Both the position numbers and the translations under genes were made by a program. Shown piece by piece: positions 33,521 to 41,903 of a DNA stretch of 64,000 bases. The DNA comes from a bacterium. GTDB taxonomy: Bacteria > Zhuqueibacterota > QNDG01 > JAFGCO01. Numbering within the stretch: position 1 is the first letter of the stretch; each line of letters starts with the position of its first letter. The stretch is taken from contig JAFGGN010000092.1 of NCBI GenBank assembly GCA_016930535.1, positions 1-64,000 on the forward strand, in the 5' to 3' direction. The notes under the pieces were generated by a model. That model was not told the DNA's origin. It did not search any database and was given only the letters and a program-made list of their open reading frames with translations.

Positions 33521-34759
33521 ATGCAACGTGTGCAATGGGTTAAAGTCTTTTTGCTGATCTGTCCTCTCCTGCTGTTCATGTTTTCATGTGAATATGAGGG
33601 GCCGGATGCATTGTGGGATCCTGATTATAACATGGGACCGACGCCCGTGATCGACAGCGTATCACCAGCGGACCGGGCCGTGTCCGGTGTGCCGTATATT
33701 GTCCTGAACGGGCAGAATTTTTCAGTCAATCCGGCGGACAATTGCGTGTATTTCGGAAGTGTGAAAGTGGATGTGGCCCAGGCGTCCCCGACACAACTCA
33801 AGGTATACCGTCCCAATCTCGTGGCCGATAATTTTACCATCAGGGTGACGGTGCCGGGCGCCGTGGCCTATGCGGATTTTTCGCCGTATGCCGTCGATGA
33901 TTTCGGCGGTTTATACACCCAGGTGAAAGGCGTCGGCAAGGCGAATGCCATCGCCATGGACGCGGACGGCACCATTCTGGTGCATGTGGATAAAAAGGAC
34001 CTGTACAAGGTGCTTGACAACGGCGATCTGGAACTCGTGATCGACAACACCAAGCCGAGAATCGTGTATGACATGAAAGTCGCTCCGGACGGAGCGATTC
34101 TTTTCAGCCGGGACCAGAATTATCTGAACCGGGTGATGCCGCCGGACGGTGAGTTCGAAAATTATGCAAACGGAACACCGGGTAAAATGAAGTATTTTGA
34201 TTTTGACAGCAACGGGAATATTTATGCTGGCGGCGAGAATGCGGGCCTTATTCTGATCAAACCGGACGGGACTTTCGAGGGGCTCGGCGGATATGAGGAT
34301 TCTGATGTGCTGTCCATTCGTGTGTTCAACAACGAGGTGTATGTGGCTGCCGCGTATCTTGGAGAAGAAGCCGGCATCCCCGCGGCGGGCGTATGGAAAC
34401 ACGCCATTCTGTCGGCGGAAGGAGCCGTGGGACCGAAGGTTCAGGTTCTCGACTGGACGATAACGGGTGATTTTGTATCGACGAACATCAAGGATATCAC
34501 ATTCGATGTGAACGGGGTGATGTACGTGGTCACGGACGGAGGGGAAGACATGAGCCTGGATCCGGTCCTGATGATGAACCCGGACGGCAGTTTCGACACA
34601 TTTTACAAGGGCGGACTGCTTGGCGGATCAATCGTGGATATTATCTGGGGCAGTGACACTTCGCTGTACTATCTCAGAGATATCGGGGATCTGAACCTGT
34701 ACGAAATTCATCGCATCGGAATGAGCAGTCCCGGGGCGCCTGAATTCGGACGGCAGTAA
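33521..34759 (+). CDS. IPT/TIG-domain lipoprotein with beta-propeller
   Basis: 412 residues. The signal ends in LFMFS-C (Cys23). Residues 40-125 form an IPT/TIG Ig-like domain (PVIDSVSPADRAVSGVPYIV, LNGQNFSV). The rest (130-405) shows propeller blades: GKANAIAMDADGTILVHVD, YDMKVAPDGAILFSRD, YFDFDSNGNIYAGGE, IKDITFDVNGVMYVV. A strong AGGAGG ribosome-binding site is present. It leads a four-gene operon with a TonB receptor (33 bases downstream), a large secreted protein and a PorV-like barrel. By position it could be the surface lipoprotein partner of the receptor, the place SusD or SusE/F proteins occupy in Bacteroidota, but it is not a SusD homologue. Confidence 0.82.
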   Translation: MQRVQWVKVFLLICPLLLFMFSCEYEGPDALWDPDYNMGPTPVIDSVSPADRAVSGVPYIVLNGQNFSVNPADNCVYFGSVKVDVAQASPTQLKVYRPNLVADNFTIRVTVPGAVAYADFSPYAVDDFGGLYTQVKGVGKANAIAMDADGTILVHVDKKDLYKVLDNGDLELVIDNTKPRIVYDMKVAPDGAILFSRDQNYLNRVMPPDGEFENYANGTPGKMKYFDFDSNGNIYAGGENAGLILIKPDGTFEGLGGYEDSDVLSIRVFNNEVYVAAAYLGEEAGIPAAGVWKHAILSAEGAVGPKVQVLDWTITGDFVSTNIKDITFDVNGVMYVVTDGGEDMSLDPVLMMNPDGSFDTFYKGGLLGGSIVDIIWGSDTSLYYLRDIGDLNLYEIHRIGMSSPGAPEFGRQ

Positions 34760-34791
34760 ACAACGATTTGGACAGATAAAAGGAGAACTCT

Positions 34792-37700
34792 ATGCGTTTG
34801 AATACAAAGCATCGTCTCGTGATGAACCTGGTACTTCTCTGCTTCATCACGCAAGCCGGATTTGCCGGAACAACCGGCAAGATTGCGGGTCAGGTTACGG
34901 CCCAGGAAAACGGTGACCCGCTCCCCGGCGCCAATATACAGGTGGTGGGAACCCCATTGGGCGCTGCAGCGGATATGGACGGAAATTTTACCATACTTCG
35001 GGTTCCGCCCGGTGCATATGATCTTCAGTTTTCAGTCATCGGCTATGCCAAGCAGATTGTGACCGATGTCCGTGTCAATATCGATCAGACTGCGCGTATC
35101 GACATGGCCCTGCAGCTTGAAGCCCTGGAAGGGGAAGCGGTTACCGTGGTGGCAGAGCGCAATGCCATGAAGGAAGACGTGGCCACCAGTGTCGTGGCGT
35201 TTTCCGGAGATGAAATGTCCGAACTTTCCCTGTCGACCGTTGAAGATGCGGTGGAGCTTCAGGCCGGCGTTCAGGACGGATTGTCCATTCGCGGCGGCGG
35301 AGCGGACGAAGCCCTGTTTCTGGTGGACGGCATTACCCTGCGCGATCCGCGCAACAATCAGCCCGTCGCCAGCATCGCGCTCAGCGCGGTTCAGGAAATG
35401 TCGATCGAGCGCGGCGGCTTCAATGCAGAATACGGCCAGGTCCGTTCCGGACTGGTGAATATAGTGACCCGGGAGGGCAGCAAGACCGCATATCACGGCA
35501 GCGTTACTGCCAAGTACGGTCCGCCCGCAGCCAAGCATTTCGGCCCTTCTCCGTTCAGTGCCGAATCTTTTTGGATCAAGCCGTTCGTGGATGACGACGT
35601 ATGCTGGACCGGCACAAAGAACGGCGCCTGGGACAAATACGAATGGCGGCAGTATGCGGATTTTCAGGGGTGGAACAGTGTGTCCCAGAAACTTTTTGAG
35701 AATGACAATCCGAATGATGATCTTTCCCCTCAGGCATGCAGGGAATTGTTTTTGTGGGAGCACCGCAGGCGGCCGAAAACGGATGAGCCGGATTACAACA
35801 TCGATGCCGGTCTGGGCGGACCCGTTCCCCTGGTCGGCAAGGCGCTCGGTGATCTCCGGTTCTTTGCCAGTTACAGGAGAGAGCGTGAAATGCTTCTCAT
35901 ACCGCTTTCCCGCGACGATTATCTGGATTACGACGGCAGCCTTCAGCTGGTGTCCGACCTGTCGGAATCCATGAAGCTCCGGGTGACCGGATTGACGGGC
36001 AAGAGCTACAATGTGGTGATCAATGACGACGATCAGCGTTATTACGGCACGGAGTTCGGGCCGAGTGAAGCGGAGGTGCCCTACTGGTATCCCACGCAGT
36101 TTATCAGAACACCGGTGCAGATTGCCAAGGCCCAGGACGAACAGCGCGCGGGACGCATTTTTTCAGATGCCTGGTACAGCCATGCGGACGTATCCTATCA
36201 GTCACTGGCCCTGAAGCTGACCCATATTCTCAGTTCAAAGACGTATTATGAAGTCAGCCTCGAGCATATGAGACGTCAGTATGAAACCGGACCGCTTGCG
36301 GACAGGGATACGGCCAAAGTGTACGAGCCCATTCCCGGTTATTTTACCGATGAGTTTCCGTTCGGATTCGCCAATCAGGGAACCGCGGCCATTGGCGGTA
36401 CGTTTTTCGCCGACAATCATATGGGAGAGGCCCTGGATTCGACAAAAACGACGGCCACGACCCTGAAATTCGATCTCACCAGCCAGATCAATTTCAATAA
36501 CCTGTTTAAAACGGGTGTGGAATTCGTGTACAACGATCTGGACCTGGATTACGGTCAGGCCAATTATTTTACGGGCAAGGTGATTCATGTGCGCGAGCAC
36601 CGGTTCCCCATACGCGGTGCTGTGTATGCGCAGGACAAACTGGAGACCAGGGGTTTTATCATGACCGCCGGTCTTCGCCTGGATTTCAGCAATGCCAATA
36701 TGGAATGGGTAGACCTGATCGATCCGTTCGACAAAAGTTATCTGGTCGATTATAATCCGGACCAGGATTACGGCGCCAAAAAAACGAAAACGGACATTTC
36801 CCTCAGCCCGCGTCTCGGTATATCCCACCCCATTACGGAAAACTCGAAACTCTTTTTCAATTACGGGCATTTCAAACAGCTGCCTGCGTATGATGAACTG
36901 CTTCGCATGGGCCGGAATCCGGGCGGCGGCATGGTGGATTACGGCGATCCCAACCTGGCCCTGGCGAAAACCGTATCGTATGAGCTGGGTTACGACCACG
37001 TGCTGTTCGATAACTATCTGCTGCAGCTCGCCGCGTTCTATCATGACATCACGGATCAGATTTCCTATACCAATTACGCCAATGCCAGCGGGGATGTGAC
37101 ATACAGCGGACTGCAGAGCAACAGCTATGAGGACATCCGCGGTTTCGAGGCCTCCCTGCGTAAAACCATGGGACAATGGTGGTCCGGTTTTGTCAATTAT
37201 ACCTATCAGGTCAACACGTCCGGATATTTCGGCAGGCAGAATATTTTCCAGGATCCTTCGGAACAGCGCAAATATGACGAGAATACCCGCGGCCTGTACC
37301 AGAAGAAACCGCTTCCCCAGCCTTATGCAAGCGCCAGCCTGATGTTTCACTCGCCGCAGAATTTCGGACCCAGGTTTTTAAAACAGCATCCGCTGGGCGG
37401 ATGGAACGTGAACCTGATCTACAGCTGGAAGGCGGGTGAGTATATCGACTGGAACCCGAAACGTCAGATCGGTATTTACGACAATGTGCAGGTGAAGGAT
37501 TATCATGATTCACGTCTGCGTCTTTCCAAGCTGTTTCCGCTCAGGAAAATCCGTGTTACCGCATTTGTCGAAGCCAACAACCTGTTTAATATGAAGAGGC
37601 TTTCCGGTGCGAGCTTTTTCGATATCAATGATTTCGAAGATTATATGGGCTCGCTGCATCTTCCCGAAAGTGACGACTACGACAATATCGTGGGACATGA

Positions 37701-37986
37701 CCGGGCCGGTGAATACCGCGATGACGGCGTGGCGTTTCAGCCCATCGAACAGGTCGGTTTGGTGGGGGATGTCACCAGTCCCGTCGAACGGGTGATCTAT
37801 TATGAAAACACGACCGGGCGATACATGCAGAATACGGGCGGAGAATGGCTGCCCGTGGAAAAGAACCGCATGCACAAAATTCTGGATGAAAAAGCCTATA
37901 TCGACATGCCCAACCAGAACTCGTTCAATTTCCTCAATCCGAGGCAATGGTTTTTCGGTCTGGAACTGTCGTTTAACCTTGAATAG
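34792..37986 (+). CDS. TonB-dependent outer-membrane receptor
   Basis: 1064 residues. A signal peptide (LVMNLVLLCFITQAGFA) is followed by a carboxypeptidase-regulatory domain (about 30-115; IAGQVTAQENGDPLPGANI, DGNFTILRVPPGAYDL), a plug (about 125-240; LSIRGGGADEALFLVDGIT, GGFNAEYGQVRSGLVNIVT) and a large barrel ending in NPRQWFFGLELSFNLE. It has no STN domain, unlike the receptor at 8200, so it should not signal through FecR. It imports an unknown substrate with TonB energy. An AAAAGGAGAA ribosome-binding site precedes the ATG. It sits 32 bases after the lipoprotein and 32 bases before the next gene, so it is central to the operon. Confidence 0.93.
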   Translation: MRLNTKHRLVMNLVLLCFITQAGFAGTTGKIAGQVTAQENGDPLPGANIQVVGTPLGAAADMDGNFTILRVPPGAYDLQFSVIGYAKQIVTDVRVNIDQTARIDMALQLEALEGEAVTVVAERNAMKEDVATSVVAFSGDEMSELSLSTVEDAVELQAGVQDGLSIRGGGADEALFLVDGITLRDPRNNQPVASIALSAVQEMSIERGGFNAEYGQVRSGLVNIVTREGSKTAYHGSVTAKYGPPAAKHFGPSPFSAESFWIKPFVDDDVCWTGTKNGAWDKYEWRQYADFQGWNSVSQKLFENDNPNDDLSPQACRELFLWEHRRRPKTDEPDYNIDAGLGGPVPLVGKALGDLRFFASYRREREMLLIPLSRDDYLDYDGSLQLVSDLSESMKLRVTGLTGKSYNVVINDDDQRYYGTEFGPSEAEVPYWYPTQFIRTPVQIAKAQDEQRAGRIFSDAWYSHADVSYQSLALKLTHILSSKTYYEVSLEHMRRQYETGPLADRDTAKVYEPIPGYFTDEFPFGFANQGTAAIGGTFFADNHMGEALDSTKTTATTLKFDLTSQINFNNLFKTGVEFVYNDLDLDYGQANYFTGKVIHVREHRFPIRGAVYAQDKLETRGFIMTAGLRLDFSNANMEWVDLIDPFDKSYLVDYNPDQDYGAKKTKTDISLSPRLGISHPITENSKLFFNYGHFKQLPAYDELLRMGRNPGGGMVDYGDPNLALAKTVSYELGYDHVLFDNYLLQLAAFYHDITDQISYTNYANASGDVTYSGLQSNSYEDIRGFEASLRKTMGQWWSGFVNYTYQVNTSGYFGRQNIFQDPSEQRKYDENTRGLYQKKPLPQPYASASLMFHSPQNFGPRFLKQHPLGGWNVNLIYSWKAGEYIDWNPKRQIGIYDNVQVKDYHDSRLRLSKLFPLRKIRVTAFVEANNLFNMKRLSGASFFDINDFEDYMGSLHLPESDDYDNIVGHDRAGEYRDDGVAFQPIEQVGLVGDVTSPVERVIYYENTTGRYMQNTGGEWLPVEKNRMHKILDEKAYIDMPNQNSFNFLNPRQWFFGLELSFNLE

Positions 37987-38018
37987 ACATCTTCATCATT
38001 ATAACAGAGAGGTTACCT

Positions 38019-40160
38019 ATGAAGGTATTCACAGAAAAATTGATCCGTTTGATGATACTGGCCGGGCTGATCGTCAGTATGATGCCCGTACTTCGGGGGC
38101 CCGCATTACAGGGCCAGGAAATCACCGGCTCGCATAAAATCAAATGGATCCGTGTCGGCGCCCTGCAGACCTGGTTCTCGAATTCGGGTGCAGAGGTGGA
38201 ATACGGACGCCGCGGGCGCAACTGCTGTCAGGAAACGGACCAGGCCGACCAGTTCTACTGGGATGCCCAGTTCGAATATCAGGACAGGGTCTGCTCAAAA
38301 GGGTTCTGGCTGGGATGTACCAATTTTGATGATCCCGTGGCAGGAAAAACGTTCGAATACAAGGTGATCAGTGCCGGAAACCGGTTCGCCAATGTACTCA
38401 CAGTGACCATGCCGGAAGTGTTCAAGATGGTCGGCCGCTTCAATCATCCGACTGTTTTCGTGGACAATACGCCGGCTTCGGACAACAATTTAAACGATGT
38501 GGTCGATGAGGTCGATGAAAACCTCAAGGCGGACCGTATGATCGTCAGTGTGCTTCATACACCCATGGGTCTGACCATCACACGCAAAATATACGGATTC
38601 AGCCAGCAGAACCACGATGACTATTTTATTTATGATTATGTGATCAAGAATACGGGCATTATCAACCTGCAGGGCGGACATATAGACCGGACACTCACGG
38701 GTGTGATTTTTCACCTGCAGGAACGGTATGCCCCGGGTTTTACCTCGCATCTGGGCGGCTGGGAAGTGGCCGGCAATTCGAGCTGGGGCGCCAATACCGT
38801 GCATCGCCAGCTCGGCACCAATCCCCTGGCCGATGATTTCAAATACCGCGCCTGGTATTCCTGGTATCATCCCCATTCACAAGCGCCGAGTTACGAATCG
38901 GACTGGGGCAATCCGGATCACCGGTCACCCCGCGCCCTAGGAGCTCCCGGTTTTCTCGGCGGTCTTACGCTGCATGCGGACACGGGACCGGACGATCAGG
39001 CGGACGATGTGTATCAGCCGTTCGGCACCATTGTTATCGATTCGGATCATATAACATCCAGTGACATCGATCAGTACAGCAAACCTCGTATGACGGACAA
39101 GTACAATTATATGAACGCGGGTCATATGAATCCCCAGCATTGGGAGATTGTGGGCGACCAGTTCGGAGATAAGGGAAGTTCGGCAATCAACGGATGGGAT
39201 CAAACGCAGAACTACGGTCCGTATACACTGGCACCGGGTGACAGCATTCATGTCGTCCAGGCCGAAGGTGTGGGCGGTCTCAACCGGGCACTGTGCCAGG
39301 AGATCGGGACCAAATGGTTCCTGGATGACGGTCCTTTCGACATGCCGGACGGATCGACTTCAGATGACCGTGATGCGTATAAAAGAGCCTGGGTCTGGAC
39401 CTGTGAGGATTCCATGATGCAGATCTATGACAGGGCCATGACCAATTATCAGAGCGGTTTCGATATTCCGCAGCCGCCTCCTCCTCCGTCTGATTTCACG
39501 GTGATGTCGGGCGGCGACAAGATCACGCTGACCTGGGCGGAAAATGCCCTCTCGTATCCCTATTTCGACGGGTACCGGCTGTACAGGGCCATCAACCGTC
39601 CGGATACGCTGTACGAAATGATTTTCTCATGCGATGCCAACAACGCGGTGCATGAGTTCGAAGACAGAACAGCCATACGCGGATTCGACTATTACTATTA
39701 CATCGAGACCAAGGACGACGGATCGCAGAACGACATTTACCCGGGCGTGGCCCTGGTCAGCAGTAAATTCTGGACCATGACCAACACGCCTGCCTATTTG
39801 CGCAGGCCCGCCGAAAACAAGCTGGATTCGATTGTCGTGGTGCCCAATCCCTTCCACATCAGCGCCATCGACAATCAGTTCGGGCGCACCAATCCGGACC
39901 GTATCGCTTTTTACGGGCTGCCCAAGTTCTGCAGGATCAAGATCTATACGGAACGCGGCGATCTGGTGGATACGATCGACCATATCGACGGCAGCGGGGA
40001 CGAGCTGTGGGATTCGGTCACGTCCTCGCTTCAGATCGTGGTGAGCGGTCTTTATATCGCGTATTTTGAAGTGACGGAGGACATCATCGACGAGGAGACC
40101 GGAGCGGTGATTTTTAAGAAGGGTGAGTCCACGTACCGGAAATTCGTAATCATCAGGTAA
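38019..40160 (+). CDS. large secreted protein with fibronectin-type-III-like and C-terminal sorting-like domain
   Basis: 713 residues. A signal sequence (1-35) is followed by a roughly 440-residue region rich in aromatic and charged residues with no known family, containing five cysteines near its N-terminus (CCQETDQ, VCSKGFWLGC). Residues 485-575 are fibronectin-III-like (SDFTVMSGGDKITLTWAE, YPYFDGYRLYR). The end (VVVPNPFHIS, CRIKIYTERGDLVDTI, GLYIAYFEV) follows the plan of a T9SS sorting domain, with PNPF in place of YPNPFN. It is encoded between a TonB receptor and a PorV-like protein, so it is probably exported and surface-bound with them. Its specific role is unknown. Confidence 0.72.
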   Translation: MKVFTEKLIRLMILAGLIVSMMPVLRGPALQGQEITGSHKIKWIRVGALQTWFSNSGAEVEYGRRGRNCCQETDQADQFYWDAQFEYQDRVCSKGFWLGCTNFDDPVAGKTFEYKVISAGNRFANVLTVTMPEVFKMVGRFNHPTVFVDNTPASDNNLNDVVDEVDENLKADRMIVSVLHTPMGLTITRKIYGFSQQNHDDYFIYDYVIKNTGIINLQGGHIDRTLTGVIFHLQERYAPGFTSHLGGWEVAGNSSWGANTVHRQLGTNPLADDFKYRAWYSWYHPHSQAPSYESDWGNPDHRSPRALGAPGFLGGLTLHADTGPDDQADDVYQPFGTIVIDSDHITSSDIDQYSKPRMTDKYNYMNAGHMNPQHWEIVGDQFGDKGSSAINGWDQTQNYGPYTLAPGDSIHVVQAEGVGGLNRALCQEIGTKWFLDDGPFDMPDGSTSDDRDAYKRAWVWTCEDSMMQIYDRAMTNYQSGFDIPQPPPPPSDFTVMSGGDKITLTWAENALSYPYFDGYRLYRAINRPDTLYEMIFSCDANNAVHEFEDRTAIRGFDYYYYIETKDDGSQNDIYPGVALVSSKFWTMTNTPAYLRRPAENKLDSIVVVPNPFHISAIDNQFGRTNPDRIAFYGLPKFCRIKIYTERGDLVDTIDHIDGSGDELWDSVTSSLQIVVSGLYIAYFEVTEDIIDEETGAVIFKKGESTYRKFVIIR

Positions 40161-40164
40161 AGCA

Positions 40165-40201
40165 AGAACAAAGATCAAAGAACAAAGAACAAAGAAAAAG
40201 A
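40165..40201 (+). repeat. short heptamer array AAAGAAC
   Basis: Five near-identical words (CAAAGAT, CAAAGAA, CAAAGAA, CAAAGAA, AAAGATG) directly after the stop at 40160. It is word C of the composite repeat on its own, inside an operon. Confidence 0.7.
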
Positions 40202-40269
40202 TGGAAAGAAATACAAAAACAAAAAAAAATAACCATTATCCTGAGTGTCGGGATAAGGAGACCGTCGAT

Positions 40270-41262
40270 ATGAAAAAGATGATAATCATGACCGTTGTGC
40301 TGGTTTTGTGCTTTTCGCTGTACGGCGGGGAGAACAAGAAAATCGCACAGACGGGATTTCAGTTTCTGAGTGTGCAGTCGGATGCGCGTGCCGTGGCCAT
40401 GGGAGGTGCGGTGAACAGTCTCGAGATGAAATCCGGGGCATTGTTTTTCAATCCGGCGACGATGGCGCATATGGATGAATTTGTGTCGGTTTCGTTCAGT
40501 CTGAACGAATGGATCGCGGATATCAATCACAATCAGCTGACCGTGGCGTTGAATCCGGCGCATGGCCAGCTTGGTGTATTCGGGTTGAGTTTCCAGAATG
40601 TGGATTACGGCGAGCTTCAGGGGACGGTGGTGAATCCGCTTGCCGGAAGCGGATTTGAATACACGGACAAGTTTTCACCATCGGCGCAGTCCCTGGGTCT
40701 TGGGTATGCGAAGGCGATCACGGACCGGTTCGCCATCGGGGGCCAGGTGAAATGGGTTTCGCAGGACCTTGGGAAGGTCACGTATCCTTCCGTGACGACG
40801 GGTGACACGCTGACGAAGAAGAACGACCTGTCCCTGATGGCCTACGATTTCGGGACGCTTTTCAGGACGGGTTGGAAGAGCCTGGCATTCGGCATGTCTG
40901 TGCGGCATTTTTCCCGGGAGACCGAATTTGTTCTTGAGGGATTTCAGCTTCCGCTGGTGTTCACCATCGGCGCGTCGATGGACCTGATGGATCTGTGGGA
41001 AATCGGCGGCATCGACCAGTCGCTGATTGTGTCGGTGGACGGCACGCATTACCGTTCTCATCCGGAGCAGCTGCTTGTGGGCCTGGATTATACGCTGATG
41101 AACATGCTTTCGCTTCGGGCCGGGCTGGTGACAGGCAATGACGAGGAGAATGTGAGCTACGGTGTGGGTGTTTCGCGGTACGGGTTCATGATCGATTATG
41201 CGTATACGCCGTTCGGAGTATTCGACAAGGTGCAGCGTTTTACAGTGCGTATGTCTTTGTAA
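40270..41262 (+). CDS. PorV/PorQ-family outer-membrane barrel protein (UPF0164-like)
   Basis: 330 residues. The ATG at 40270 has AAGGAG eight bases upstream and starts a signal peptide (MIIMTVVLVLCFSLYGG). The mature N-terminus, TGFQFLSVQSDARAVAMGGA followed by GALFFNPATMA, is the signature of the PorV/PorQ family related to FadL. In type IX secretion PorV shuttles cargo from the translocon to the attachment complex. In KSB1/Calditrichota-like genomes related copies accompany TonB receptors, as here. It is the last gene of the 33.5-41.3 kb operon and is followed by a strong terminator. Whether it is the cell's true PorV or a paralogue dedicated to this operon is open. Confidence 0.85.
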   Translation: MKKMIIMTVVLVLCFSLYGGENKKIAQTGFQFLSVQSDARAVAMGGAVNSLEMKSGALFFNPATMAHMDEFVSVSFSLNEWIADINHNQLTVALNPAHGQLGVFGLSFQNVDYGELQGTVVNPLAGSGFEYTDKFSPSAQSLGLGYAKAITDRFAIGGQVKWVSQDLGKVTYPSVTTGDTLTKKNDLSLMAYDFGTLFRTGWKSLAFGMSVRHFSRETEFVLEGFQLPLVFTIGASMDLMDLWEIGGIDQSLIVSVDGTHYRSHPEQLLVGLDYTLMNMLSLRAGLVTGNDEENVSYGVGVSRYGFMIDYAYTPFGVFDKVQRFTVRMSL

Positions 41263-41288
41263 CAGACAGACAGGGCGGCACATCGGGA

Positions 41289-41324
41289 CCGGCAATCCTT
41301 TTTTAAGGGTTGCCGGTTTTTTTT
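41289..41324 (+). terminator. Rho-independent terminator of the outer-membrane operon
   Basis: CCGGCAATCC (41289-41298) pairs with GGGTTGCCGG (41307-41316), with one G-T pair and an 8-base loop, followed by eight T. Confidence 0.9.
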
Positions 41325-41830
41325 GGTCATCGGGTCCATTGGGTCATTGGGTCATCGGGCCGGAGCGTGAAACGGATCTTCGGAGAGGATGAGAAACGGA
41401 GAAAAAGAATAAAGAGTCAAGATTAAAGAACAAAGATTAAAGACCAAGGAAGATTGAGCACTCGTTAGGTTGGAGCATGAATCGGGGAAATGAGAAACGG
41501 GGAGACGGAGAAAAAGGCAAGGTCGGTCTTTCCAGTCTCCGTTTCACCGCGTCTCCGATCCTCCGATGCATTCTCGGTCTGAGACCAGCCATTCGCGTTG
41601 CTAATTTTGTTTGGAATTTGGTGTTTGTGATTTATTTGTTTTTTGGGATTTGAGATTTATGATTTCCCCGCGGTCCTGCCGTCCGCGGTCAATGATTTAC
41701 ATCTCCGTTTCACCTCGTCTCCGGTTCTCCGTCGCCGGTCACGGCGAGCGGTCCGCCATCCGCGGTCATTTTAGGGGGCCGGGACGCGGGGAATCATATA
41801 CACTTATACCGCTTTTTTCCGCCTTGACTT
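41325..41830 (+). repeat. composite intergenic repeat, full-length copy after a terminator
   Basis: It begins one base after the terminator T-run. Words in order: GGGTC octamers (41329-41360), GAAACGGAT and GAGAAACGGAG (41366-41402), AAAGATTAAAG heptamers (41405-41445), a second GAGAAACGGGGAGACGGAG set (41490-41510) and CTCCGTTTCACCGCG / TCTCCG (41540-41565). Then follow TTTGGAATTTGGTG..GATTTATTTG (41608-41662), CGCGGTCC words, a second CTCCGTTTCACC set (41702-41735), CATTTTAGGGGGCCGGGACG (41767-41786) and CATATACAC words (41794-41810). No gene was found between 41263 and 41903. Confidence 0.85.
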
Positions 41831-41903
41831 TCACGCACAATTCTTTTACTTTTTAAATTGCATTCACTATTTAACTTAAACGGTTTTGAACGGGGTCAAT
41901 ATC

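Noticed and set aside
36235..37350. 371-codon antisense open frame in the TonB receptor gene
   Set aside because: Shadow of a receptor with unambiguous plug and barrel motifs.
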